Below, in pieces: positions 24,375-31,874 of a stretch of DNA of 36,787 nucleotides (its first letter is position 1; each line of letters begins with the position of its first letter). A model generated the notes under the pieces. The model was not told the DNA's origin, ran no database searches, and worked only from the letters and a program-made list of their open reading frames with translations. The DNA lies in assembly GCA_007130865.1 (NCBI GenBank), contig SLRR01000194.1, forward strand, positions 1-36,787, written 5' to 3'. Source of the DNA: Spirochaeta sp. (GTDB lineage: Bacteria > Spirochaetota > Spirochaetia > DSM-27196 > Alkalispirochaetaceae). A program made the translations under genes and the position numbers.

Positions 24375-26201
24375 TTACCCCGTTGCACGGTCCGAGAGAA
24401 ACGTGCGGATCGCCTCAAGAAACGACGGTCCGTAGCGTTCCGCTTTCACCTCGCCAACGCCGTGCACGCGCAACAACGCTTTTGTGTCGGTCGGGCGGAT
24501 GCGGGCCATCACGCGCAGCGTCTTATCGCTGAAGATAACGTACGGGGGCACCTGCCGCGATCTGGCGAGATCGAGCCGCAGGTCCCTTAGAACCCGGAAA
24601 AGTTCTTCCTGGTCCGGACGGAGCGCAACGCCGGTGTCGCGATTCCTTCCGTCGGTTTCGCGTTTCCTTTCGCCGGTGGATGCCGGTTCCGGCCGAGCCA
24701 TCGCGGTGAACCGTTCCCGGCCGTGCAGCACGCGGCGTCCGCTCTCGGTGAGAGAGAGCCCGCTCCGGGGACCCTCCCGGCGCGCGAGGAGTCCCGCCGC
24801 TTCCAGGTCCTGTGTCACGCCGATCCACCACTGTCGGGTCTGTTCCCGGCCTACGCCGAACGTCGGAAGCCGGTCGTGACCGAATTGTGTCACCCGGTCG
24901 GTGGTGTTCCCGCACACGATATCCGCCAGGTGATGCGCTCCGAACCGCTCGCCCGTGCGGATAGCGGCGGACATTAGTTTCTGAGCGGAGACGGTGAGAT
25001 CCTTCCGGTGTACGTCACCGGTACACACGTCGCACCCGTCGCACTCGCCGCGGTGCTCCTGGTCAAAATGGGCCAGCAACTGCGTTCGCCGACACACGCC
25101 GGACTCCACGTAGCGCAGCATCGTCCGGAGGTTCCGCTCCGCTCGGTCTCGTTCGTCCGGCACCTGCATGCGCTCGATGTGGTACCGGATCTTGGCGATA
25201 TCCTGCGGCCCGAAGAAGAGGCACGCCTCGGCGCGTTCCCCGTCCCGGCCGGCACGGCCCGTTTCCTGGTAATACGCCTCAACGCTTCGCGGGAGGTCCC
25301 CGTGGACGATCCAGCGCACGTTTGACTTATCGATACCCATTCCGAACGCGATCGTGGCGACCACCACCTGCGCCTCGTCTCGGACAAAAAGATCCTGCGC
25401 GGAACGGCGCGCGTCGTCGGAGAGTCCCGCGTGGTAAGGAACCGCTGTGATTCCGAACTCCTGGAGGCGCGACGCGGTTTCCTCTACCGATTTGCGGGTT
25501 GCACGGTAGACTATTCCCGACTCATCCGGGTGGTCGCGTACAAAGGAGAGGATCTGTTCACCTACGTGGTTCTTGCGTTGTACGCGATAGAAAATCTCCG
25601 GCCGGTCAAAGTCTCCGCGAATAGCCACGGGATCGTCGAGCTTGAGAAGGTCGATGATATCGTCCTGGACGCGCCGCGTGGCAGTGGCGGTGAACGCCGC
25701 GACAGGAACGCCGGGAAACTCTTCGCGGATAGTACTGAGCGACCGGTAATCCGGTCGGAACTCGTGCCCCCACTCGGAGATGCAGTGAGCCTCGTCTACG
25801 GCAAAGAGCGAGACTCCCCACTCGCGCAACGTTTCCCGGAACCCCTCCAGCGCGAGGCGTTCCGGTGAGAGGTAAAGTAGCTTCGTGTCACCGCGGGAGA
25901 CGTCCCGATAGACCCGGCGAGCTGCTTCCGCGTTGAGGGAGCTGTTGATAAACGCCGCGGGAACGCCGTACTCCCGCGCGCCGCGCACCTGATCCTGCAT
26001 CAGCGCGATCAGGGGACTCACCACCACGGTGAGTGGCGGCAGCAGCAGAGCCGGGAGCTGATAACAGAGCGACTTGCCGCCTCCCGTAGGCAGTGCGGCA
26101 AATACGTCCCGTCCACGGAGAACCGCCTCTAGGATTTCCTCCTGGTGGGGCCGGAACGAATCGAATCCGAAGGTGGTGCGGAGTGTCTTCAGGGGATCCA
26201 T
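24375..26201 (-). CDS. recQ: ATP-dependent DNA helicase RecQ
   Basis: 608 residues, full length. It unwinds DNA 3' to 5' in recombination and fork repair. It opens with the Q-motif region FGFDSFRPHQEEIL. Walker A is ALPTGGGKS (K43) and the DEAH box is at 136-139 (AVDEAHCISEWGHEFRPDY). Motif VI reads QETGRAGRDGE. A zinc-binding cluster follows (VCRR and GECDGCDVC, about 375-400), then an RQC winged helix and a C-terminal HRDC domain (about 525-600, PDQEELFRVLRDLRLDLAR). The start ATG 26201 lies 6 bp after the stop of the spermidine-synthase-like gene with no good ribosome site, suggesting translational coupling. It is convergent with the GH20 gene. Confidence 0.96.
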   Translation of the reverse strand: MDPLKTLRTTFGFDSFRPHQEEILEAVLRGRDVFAALPTGGGKSLCYQLPALLLPPLTVVVSPLIALMQDQVRGAREYGVPAAFINSSLNAEAARRVYRDVSRGDTKLLYLSPERLALEGFRETLREWGVSLFAVDEAHCISEWGHEFRPDYRSLSTIREEFPGVPVAAFTATATRRVQDDIIDLLKLDDPVAIRGDFDRPEIFYRVQRKNHVGEQILSFVRDHPDESGIVYRATRKSVEETASRLQEFGITAVPYHAGLSDDARRSAQDLFVRDEAQVVVATIAFGMGIDKSNVRWIVHGDLPRSVEAYYQETGRAGRDGERAEACLFFGPQDIAKIRYHIERMQVPDERDRAERNLRTMLRYVESGVCRRTQLLAHFDQEHRGECDGCDVCTGDVHRKDLTVSAQKLMSAAIRTGERFGAHHLADIVCGNTTDRVTQFGHDRLPTFGVGREQTRQWWIGVTQDLEAAGLLARREGPRSGLSLTESGRRVLHGRERFTAMARPEPASTGERKRETDGRNRDTGVALRPDQEELFRVLRDLRLDLARSRQVPPYVIFSDKTLRVMARIRPTDTKALLRVHGVGEVKAERYGPSFLEAIRTFLSDRATG

Positions 26202-26207
26202 GGCGTT

Positions 26208-26945
26208 CTAATCGTCCCGTCGGGCTATATACACCGTCTGTGTATAGTCGGTGTCCTGCAGCGGATTGTGAAAGGTTACCGGTTCTGCCCGGCAGCCGGT
26301 AAAGACGGTGGACAACCGCGTCGTGAACGCGTCGTCGGGTCTGTCGTTGGACCAGAGTCCGAACACGCCGCCGGGACGAAGGTGATTGGCAACGCGACGC
26401 AGCCCGTCGGGAGTGTAGAACGAGGAGTTGTCCTCGTGGAGGAGCATATCCGGTGAATGGTCGATATCGACGAGAACCGCGTCGAACCGGCGACCGGGCT
26501 GCGCCGGATCAAACCCGTCCGTCGACGCGGCACGTGTAAAAAAATCACCCGTTTCCAGCCGGCACCGCGGATCCGCGGTGAGCTCTACTCCCAGCGGGAT
26601 CAAACCTGACTCGTGCCATTCGATCACTGTCTCCAACGCCTCTACGACGATGAGCGACCGGACGCGGTTGTTCGCCAGAACGTCCCGAGCGGTGTAACCC
26701 AGTCCGAGACCGCCCACGACGATATCGAGATGTGGATCCGTATCCGCTCCGGTATCGGTAATCTCGCGCAGTCCGAGTTCCGCTAGGGCGATCTCCGACG
26801 CAGTAAAAAGACTCGACATCAGGTATTCTCCGCCCAGCTTGATCTCCACCACCTCCGTGTCGAGGGAGAGAATACGGCGACGACGCAAGCTGAGTTCGCC
26901 CAGGCGGGTGCTGCTGTGGGCGAGCTCTTCAAACAGAGGACTCAT
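26208..26945 (-). CDS. Spermidine-synthase-like SAM-binding-fold protein
   Basis: 245 residues from ATG 26945; ATG 26957 and TTG 26984 would extend it by 4 and 13 residues, and none has a clear ribosome site. A Rossmann methyltransferase-type fold is visible: DIVVGGLGLGYTARDVL (75-90) is the nucleotide-binding loop, VVEALETVIEWH (100-111) supplies the acidic ribose contact (E103), and DAVLVDIDHSP (155-164) is the motif after strand 4. The loop GGLGLG differs from the GGGDGG of true polyamine synthases, so spermidine synthesis is not assured. The protein lacks a signal peptide. It is probably co-transcribed with the exported protein gene upstream and recQ downstream. Confidence 0.75.
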   Translation of the reverse strand: MSPLFEELAHSSTRLGELSLRRRRILSLDTEVVEIKLGGEYLMSSLFTASEIALAELGLREITDTGADTDPHLDIVVGGLGLGYTARDVLANNRVRSLIVVEALETVIEWHESGLIPLGVELTADPRCRLETGDFFTRAASTDGFDPAQPGRRFDAVLVDIDHSPDMLLHEDNSSFYTPDGLRRVANHLRPGGVFGLWSNDRPDDAFTTRLSTVFTGCRAEPVTFHNPLQDTDYTQTVYIARRDD

Positions 26946-27041
26946 AACGCCGCTCATGATAGAGGAGCGACGGAATCGGTACAACGGGATCGTGCGAACT
27001 GATAGTGAGACCGGATCGCCGGCCAGGATCGCCCGACGAGA

Positions 27042-28106
27042 TCAACCGTCGGAATCGATCGGTTGCGAATACCGGAAGAGCACTCCGCCGCTCCCGGGTG
27101 CCGCCACGGGCCGACCCGGACCGACGGGACGCGTCTCGCCGTCGGGGCCCCGTTCGACTTCTACCTCCTCTACGACCACCGTGGGTTCGGAATACCACGC
27201 GACAAACTCGTTGAACTCTTCCTCGATCTCCCGCTGGTATCGCGGAATTGCCGCGGAGTAGTCGGCTTCCTCGAGATCGCGGGCGATCCCGATATAATCA
27301 CTGACGATGGTGCGGAAATCGACGCGTTGCTTGTCGGTACCGGTGGCAGTGGTCAGGCGTGACCGGAACGCGGTAAGCCGTTCTTCCTCCTGGTCGGTGA
27401 GCTCCGGGATCGCGAACTCCAGGCGGCCGGAACCCCCGTCCGGTATCCGAACCCGCTCTTCCATCACCACGTACCGGCCGAACATGCGCGTCTGTTCCAC
27501 CCGGACACTGTGCGTGCCGGCGAGGATTCGACTCTGCGTGAGGTTGTCCCCCAGGAGGTTGTCGTTGACGTAGACGTGGTATTCACCGCGGGTTCCGGTA
27601 TTCGATATCGCGAGTTGGCCAAAGGCGATCCGCTCCTCCGAGAATTGGTCGAGCATCGCCTCCACTACCAGGTCCGCCGTATCGAACACCTCAAAAATCG
27701 AGGTGATCGTCCAGGAATTGTCGTAGGTAACCGCTCCTTCACCGCGATCGTAGAGCGCGACGCGGAACACCGTTGTTCGCGCGTCGGGCCGGGCAATCGT
27801 TCCAAACACCACGTTGTCGTACCGCCCCCGTTCCGCCAGGGTATCGAGAGCGGCAGGGGTCGTGTTCAACAGCGGTTGTCCGAGCCGTTGCACCTCGTAT
27901 CCGCCAAGAAGATCCAGGTTGACACCGATCGCCCGGGACACGGTCGCCGCCAGGGCGTCGGAACCGGGATCGTCGGAGGTGTTCAGAAGCGGAGCCACCG
28001 CGACCCTCGGTTGAGCTTGAGCCGATACGGTGGTCACGGACAGAATCGCCAGTATCACGGCCAATGCCGACAGCGAAATCCGACCGTTTAGAGTTGTTCG
28101 CGTCAT
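27042..28106 (-). CDS. Exported protein with TolB/CsgG-like N-part and PEGA-like domain
   Basis: 354 residues. A signal peptide (NGRISLSALAVILAILSVTTVSAQA) is followed by PRVAVAPLLNTSDDPGSDAL, a pattern seen at the start of periplasmic TolB/CsgG-like domains. From about 165 to 230 the reading GQLAISNTGTRGEYHVYVND, then GTHSVRVEQ, resembles a PEGA domain (surface-associated beta repeat). A helical, charged part follows, then a Pro/Gly-rich tail with VVVEEVEVERGPDGE. It probably sits in the periplasm or is attached to the outer membrane. The function is unknown. It has a good promoter and AGGG before ATG 28106, and heads a unit with the SpeE-like gene and recQ. Confidence 0.65.
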   Translation of the reverse strand: MTRTTLNGRISLSALAVILAILSVTTVSAQAQPRVAVAPLLNTSDDPGSDALAATVSRAIGVNLDLLGGYEVQRLGQPLLNTTPAALDTLAERGRYDNVVFGTIARPDARTTVFRVALYDRGEGAVTYDNSWTITSIFEVFDTADLVVEAMLDQFSEERIAFGQLAISNTGTRGEYHVYVNDNLLGDNLTQSRILAGTHSVRVEQTRMFGRYVVMEERVRIPDGGSGRLEFAIPELTDQEEERLTAFRSRLTTATGTDKQRVDFRTIVSDYIGIARDLEEADYSAAIPRYQREIEEEFNEFVAWYSEPTVVVEEVEVERGPDGETRPVGPGRPVAAPGSGGVLFRYSQPIDSDG

Positions 28107-28155
28107 ATCACACCCTCACGTTTTCTGCCGGTTACGATGAGACGTTACACCGCCC

Positions 28156-28184
28156 ATTATACACGATCGAGAGGAATTTCCCAA
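28156..28184 (-). promoter_or_regulatory. Promoter of the exported-protein/speE-like/recQ unit
   Basis: Minus strand TTGGGA (28184-28179), 17 bp, perfect TATAAT (28161-28156). The leader to ATG 28106 is about 43 nt. Confidence 0.65.
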
Positions 28185-28201
28185 ATCCACGGTGTAGAAT
28201 T

Positions 28202-28235
28202 CGGCGGACGCTCCGTCCCGTTGGAGCGCCCGCCG
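28202..28235 (-). other. GC-rich hairpin after the YeeE/YedE genes
   Basis: Arms 28202-28214 and 28223-28235 pair over 13 bp with a single A/C mismatch and an 8-nt loop. It lies downstream of the minus-strand sulfur genes and upstream of the next minus promoter. It may terminate the former, but no T-run follows. Confidence 0.45.
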
Positions 28236-28243
28236 TCGCGAGT

Positions 28244-28261
28244 CCTGACTAATTGGTCAGG
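28244..28261. other. Inverted repeat downstream of YeeE/YedE genes
   Basis: CCTGAC-TAATTG-GTCAGG, a perfect 6-bp repeat around a near-palindromic centre. It is either a second weak 3'-end hairpin of the sulfur importer mRNA or a protein site. The remaining spacer (28262-28334) shows nothing recognisable. Confidence 0.35.
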
Positions 28262-28334
28262 CGGGACATCGGCTTTCCAACCCGAATACCGTTGGTGGGG
28301 CAGGCGGGATTCGCGTCTCCGACCGCGAACACCG

Positions 28335-28748
28335 TCAGTGAGGCAGGCGCGGCTTCAGGTAGCCGTAGGAGATCGTTCCTAGCATCGCCCCGGCGATCGC
28401 CAGGAGTATCGACCAGTAGCCGGTGCCGAGCAGTGCGTAAAGCGGTCCCGGACACGCTCCGGCGAGCGCCCACCCGAGACCGAAGATGATCCCGCCAAGG
28501 AAGTTGGCTTTGCCGTTGAACGGTTTCCCCTTGAGAGTGATCTCCGCGCCTTCAAGCGAACGCAACTTGAACGTCCGGATCAGTGCCACGGAGATCGCCC
28601 CCACGGCGATCGCGCTGCCTATTACGCCGTACATATAGAACGACTGAAAATGGAACATTTCCTGGATCCGGAACCAGGAGATCACCTCGCCCTTAACCAG
28701 AACGATACCAAAATAGACGCCGATCAACAGGTATTTGATTAATTTCAT
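28335..28748 (-). CDS. YeeE/YedE-family sulfur transport protein, C-terminal half
   Basis: 137 residues, about four membrane helices. The motif FLGGIIFGLGWALAGACPGP (83-102) is the hallmark of the family, with C99 as the candidate thiol that relays sulfur compounds across the membrane. In the single-chain relative TsuA (known as a thiosulfate importer, including from Spirochaeta thermophila) such Cys residues are essential. Here the protein is only half-length and partners the gene just upstream (17 bp gap), so two chains probably make one transporter. Uptake of thiosulfate or another sulfane-sulfur anion is an inference from family and context. Confidence 0.85.
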   Translation of the reverse strand: MKLIKYLLIGVYFGIVLVKGEVISWFRIQEMFHFQSFYMYGVIGSAIAVGAISVALIRTFKLRSLEGAEITLKGKPFNGKANFLGGIIFGLGWALAGACPGPLYALLGTGYWSILLAIAGAMLGTISYGYLKPRLPH

Positions 28749-28765
28749 CGTGTCGCCTCCTCTTA

Positions 28766-29329
28766 TTACAGTGCCAGTACCAGAGGCACGATGAAGTGAG
28801 ATACCAGGAGTCCTCCGATGAAGAAACCGACCACTGCTACCAGGGAACTAAGTTTGAATAGAGAGAGTCCCATGATCGCGTGACCCGAGGTGCATCCGTT
28901 AGCGTACCTCGCGCCGAATCCCACGAGAAAACCACCGACAAGAAGCGAAACGAGCGCACGCGGTGTCGCCAGGTTTGCCGGCGCGAAAATCTCCCGCGGT
29001 TGCAGTTCCGTCGCTCCTTCGAGACCCCAGGTGGCAAAGAGAGCCCGGGCACCGTCGGAGATCGCCGGCGCACCGGTGCCGCCGAAAAACATCGCCGCGA
29101 GCGCGCCGCCGATCACAACGCCGACGATCAGAACGAGGTTCCAGGCGGAGTCCTTCCAGTTGTAGCGGAAGTATTCCGCCTTGAGCGGGAACACCGCCGC
29201 GCAGGCATGGCGCAGGGACGATGAGACACCGAACTCCTTGTTTCCCACAAAGAGAAGAATCGGCACCATCAGACCAAGAAGCGGCCCGGTCACGTACCAG
29301 GGCCACGGTTGTGACAAAAATTCAATCAT
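28766..29329 (-). CDS. YeeE/YedE-family sulfur transport protein, N-terminal half
   Basis: 187 residues, about five membrane helices. LVGFGARYANGCTSGHAIMG (135-154) is the family signature with C146 as the conserved thiol; a second Cys, C43, lies in SSLRHACAAVF. AAGGAGG (29346-29340) lies ten bases before ATG 29329. It is the first gene of the two-gene importer unit and is divergent from the MBL-rhodanese gene across an AT-rich control region. Together with its partner it should import a reduced sulfur species used or detoxified by the divergent genes. Confidence 0.87.
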   Translation of the reverse strand: MIEFLSQPWPWYVTGPLLGLMVPILLFVGNKEFGVSSSLRHACAAVFPLKAEYFRYNWKDSAWNLVLIVGVVIGGALAAMFFGGTGAPAISDGARALFATWGLEGATELQPREIFAPANLATPRALVSLLVGGFLVGFGARYANGCTSGHAIMGLSLFKLSSLVAVVGFFIGGLLVSHFIVPLVLAL

Positions 29330-29344
29330 TTTCCGTCGTCCTCC

Positions 29345-29386
29345 TTGCTTTGCAATATACTATTTATTACTATATTAGTAAAGCAA
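29345..29386. promoter_or_regulatory. Overlapping divergent promoters and operator of the sulfur module
   Basis: An AT-rich island holds a plus promoter TTGCTT (29345-29350) / 17 bp / TACTAT (29368-29373). A minus promoter TTGCTT (29386-29381) / 18 bp / TAGTAT (29362-29357) is interleaved with it. The ends form the inverted repeat TTGCTTT...AAAGCAA. A perfect palindrome TTACTA-TAT-TAGTAA (29367-29381) covers the plus -10 to the start point. This is a likely binding site for a sulfur-sensing repressor, not encoded in the window. Confidence 0.6.
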
Positions 29387-29406
29387 TATGAAGCAGAGGG
29401 AGAGAG

Positions 29407-30825
29407 ATGTTTTTACGACAGATTTACGACGAGGAATTGGCACAGGCGGCGTATATCATCGGTTGTCAGCAGACCGGTGAAGCTCTCGTGATCGACCCGG
29501 AGCGGGACATCGATCGATACCACGAAGTAGCGAGGGAGAACGATCTTGAGATCATTGCGGTGGCGGAGACGCATATTCACGCGGACTTTGTGAGCGGCGC
29601 GCGAGAGTTTTCACAGGATCCCGGGGTCACGTTGTACCTCTCCGGTCTCGGCGGCGACGACTGGTCCTATCGGTGGCCCGACGAGAAAACCAACGTACAG
29701 TACCTGAAAGATGGGGACGCGTTCATGATCGGAAAGGTGGAGATCGAGGCGATTCACTCACCGGGCCATACACCGGAGCACCTGAGCTTCAAGATTACCG
29801 ACCTCGGCGGCGGCGCAACCGAGCCGGTAGCGGTAGCTACGGGTGACTTCCTTTTTGTCGGAGATGTAGGTCGACCGGACCTGCTTGAGTCCGCCGCAGG
29901 CGTGGTTGGAGCGCGGGAACCGTCCGCACGAACCCTGCGGCAATCCCTGGCGGACAGGGTCGCCCCGATCCCGGAGTTTGTCCAGGTGTTACCGGGACAC
30001 GGCGCGGGCAGTGCCTGTGGAAAGGCTCTCGGCGCGATCCCCAGCTCCACGATCGGTTACGAACGGCGGTTCAATGGAGCGCTCAAGCTCGCTGAGTCCG
30101 ACGCAGAGGGATTTGTACGGGAGATCCTCGCGGGGCAGCCGGAACCCCCGCTGTACTTCAAGCGTATGAAGCATGTCAATCGAGACGGAATCGAGGTCAC
30201 CGGTGGACCGGTAGTACCGGATCATGTGGACGTACAGCGGTTCCAGGAACTGGCGTCGAGCGGCGCGGTCATCCTGGACGGTCGCGAGGATCGCCACGCG
30301 TTCATCGCTGAACACGTCCCCGGGTCGGTCTGCGCTCCCCTGGACGGTAGCTCATTCAGTAACTCCGCGGGCTCGTTTCTGAACGCTGACGATAAAATTC
30401 TTCTCATCCTTGAAAACGAAAGCCGGCTCGACGAGGCGACGCGAAAGCTCTACCGGATCGGCTTTGATGGTGCCGTGGGTTGGGTGTCCTTCGCGGAGCT
30501 GAAGGACGCGGGGCTCGCTACCGCGATCCTGGATACCGTCGAGTTTGACCGTTTCTCGCAGGCTGCGCTCAAGGAAGACGACGTAATTCTGGACGTACGG
30601 GGACTCTCCGAGTACGACGAGGGCCATATCCGGGACGCCGTGCAGACCGCCTACACACGGATCGCCGAGAACCTGGACTCCCTGGATCGCACCAAGCGAT
30701 ACTTCCTTTACTGTGCTTCCGGCCGACGGGCGACCCTGGCAGCGTCCTTTCTTGCGAGTCACGGGTTCTCCGTCGTTCTGGTCGACGGAAGCGGTGACGA
30801 CCAGTTTGTCCGCGACGTAGCGTAA
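29407..30825 (+). CDS. MBL-fold hydrolase with two rhodanese domains (persulfide dioxygenase/CstB-like)
   Basis: 472 residues, cytoplasmic. The N-terminal metallo-beta-lactamase domain (about 1-250) has ETHIHADFVSG (H56, H58, D60; the usual following His is F61, a variant common in rhodanese-fused members), SPGHTPEHLSF, GDFLFVGDVGRPDL and VLPGHGAGSACG. Two rhodanese domains follow. The first (about 270-365) has lost its active Cys and reads LLILENESRLDEA. The second keeps C436 in the loop YCASGRRA. The family oxidises glutathione- or CoA-type persulfides to sulfite and moves sulfane sulfur to thiosulfate. AGGGAG lies before ATG 29407. It is followed by a TauE/SafE exporter gene after 12 bp, consistent with removal of the sulfite or thiosulfate product. 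Confidence 0.9.
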   Translation: MFLRQIYDEELAQAAYIIGCQQTGEALVIDPERDIDRYHEVARENDLEIIAVAETHIHADFVSGAREFSQDPGVTLYLSGLGGDDWSYRWPDEKTNVQYLKDGDAFMIGKVEIEAIHSPGHTPEHLSFKITDLGGGATEPVAVATGDFLFVGDVGRPDLLESAAGVVGAREPSARTLRQSLADRVAPIPEFVQVLPGHGAGSACGKALGAIPSSTIGYERRFNGALKLAESDAEGFVREILAGQPEPPLYFKRMKHVNRDGIEVTGGPVVPDHVDVQRFQELASSGAVILDGREDRHAFIAEHVPGSVCAPLDGSSFSNSAGSFLNADDKILLILENESRLDEATRKLYRIGFDGAVGWVSFAELKDAGLATAILDTVEFDRFSQAALKEDDVILDVRGLSEYDEGHIRDAVQTAYTRIAENLDSLDRTKRYFLYCASGRRATLAASFLASHGFSVVLVDGSGDDQFVRDVA

Positions 30826-30837
30826 GCGGGGGCTGTC

Positions 30838-31635
30838 ATGCAGTTGACGCTGGCGGTCCTCTTCGGTTCCGCCGTAGGTCTCTCCCTCGGGTTGACCGGG
30901 GGAGGGGGGTCTATCCTGGCGGTGCCACTGCTCGTATACGGCCTGGGGCTGGAACTCCGCGCCGCCGTGGCGATATCCCTGGTGGTGGTGGGGCTTACCT
31001 CGCTCTTCGGAGCGGCGATCCAGGCGCGGTCCGGGCAGGTACTCTGGCGCGCCGGCGCGATTCTCGGGGTCGGGGGAATCCTCGCGGCACCGCTGGGCGC
31101 GCGGATCGGAGCGCTCATGCCGGACGATCTGGTACTGACGCTGTTCGCGATCCTCATGGCGGTAGTCGGGTTTCGGATGGCCGCAGGTGGCGGCGAGTCA
31201 CCGGAGGTCCCGGTGGGACGTTTTGCCTGCGCCCGTGATTCCGACGGTTTTCCGAGTCCGACGCTCTCCTGCGTCCTGAAGATGGGCGGCGCGGGGGCCC
31301 TTACGGGCGTACTCTCGGGAATCTTCGGGGTAGGCGGCGGATTCCTGTTGGTACCCGCTCTGGTATGGGTTGGGTCCGCCCGGATCGAGTACGCTCTTGC
31401 CACGTCCCTGGTGGCGATCGCGCTGATTTCCGTCTCAGGATTCATCGCGAACCTCGGTGCGGCCGGAGGAGTATCCATCGCGCTGGTCGTGTTGTTCGCG
31501 GCGGGCGCGGTAGCGGGGATGATCGCGGGAGCACGCTGGAAGAGGAGGCTTTCTCCGGTGGTTCTCGGCAGGGTTTTTGCCGTGGTGGCGATCGGCGCGG
31601 GGATCTACGTCCTCCTGCAGGTCTTTCTGGGATAA
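30838..31635 (+). CDS. TauE/SafE-family membrane exporter
   Basis: 265 residues with about eight membrane helices in two similar halves. The first half has LSLGLTGGGGSILAVPLLVY and the second GVLSGIFGVGGGFLLVPALV, the paired Gly-rich motifs that define the family. The family exports sulfite, sulfoacetate or related organosulfur anions. Its position 12 bp after the persulfide dioxygenase-like gene suggests sulfite or thiosulfate efflux. A run GGGGG precedes ATG 30838 as a possible ribosome site. Confidence 0.9.
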   Translation: MQLTLAVLFGSAVGLSLGLTGGGGSILAVPLLVYGLGLELRAAVAISLVVVGLTSLFGAAIQARSGQVLWRAGAILGVGGILAAPLGARIGALMPDDLVLTLFAILMAVVGFRMAAGGGESPEVPVGRFACARDSDGFPSPTLSCVLKMGGAGALTGVLSGIFGVGGGFLLVPALVWVGSARIEYALATSLVAIALISVSGFIANLGAAGGVSIALVVLFAAGAVAGMIAGARWKRRLSPVVLGRVFAVVAIGAGIYVLLQVFLG

Positions 31636-31666
31636 CCATGAGGTGTTTAGAAGCGTGTTGATCTCT

Positions 31667-31703
31667 CCGGGGTAATTTCTTCTGTACAAGTAAGTTACCC
31701 CGG
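31667..31703 (+). other. Inverted repeat after the TauE/SafE gene
   Basis: CCGGGGTAA (31667-31675) and TTACCCCGG (31695-31703), a perfect 9-bp repeat around a 19-nt loop, 31 bp after the stop. It could end the sulfur transcript, though no T-run follows. The rest of the spacer up to 31794 shows no gene. Confidence 0.45.
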
Positions 31704-31794
31704 GACGACCCCGCGGATAACCGCTTTTTCTCCGCAACTCTCGCCGGTGTAGATATTTAACCGGGTTTTATCAACATGCTGCTGCATACCCCCC

Positions 31795-31823
31795 TTGACG
31801 AAGAAGTATTCGCAGTATATATT
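31795..31823 (+). promoter_or_regulatory. tro operon promoter
   Basis: TTGACG (31795-31800), 17 bp, TATATT (31818-31823). The -10 lies inside the left arm of the large palindrome, and the predicted start (about 31830) is at its centre. Confidence 0.65.
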
Positions 31824-31851
31824 TTGACTAATCAAAATATATACTGCGAAT
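31808..31851. promoter_or_regulatory. 44-bp perfect palindrome, probable TroR operator
   Basis: The left arm ATTCGCAGTATATATTTTGA (31808-31827), the spacer CTAA and the exact reverse complement of the arm (31832-31851) form a 20-4-20 inverted repeat. It covers the -10 and start point of the tro promoter. Transcription would begin in the spacer, so the mRNA would not contain both arms; this favours a DNA-binding site over an RNA hairpin. The core TTTTGA-CTAA-TCAAAA resembles sites of DtxR/MntR-family repressors. Confidence 0.75.
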
Positions 31852-31874
31852 GATACTAGAAAGGATTTTGTGTT

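Noticed and set aside
28107-28334. A small gene in the spacer between the exported protein and YeeE/YedE genes
   Set aside because: Open frames here (for example 28249-28473 on the minus strand) overlap hairpins and the real gene, and have no ribosome site.
31808-31851. The large palindrome as an RNA terminator or riboswitch hairpin
   Set aside because: The promoter -10 lies inside its left arm, so the transcript should not contain both arms; it is also AT-rich with no T-run beyond it.
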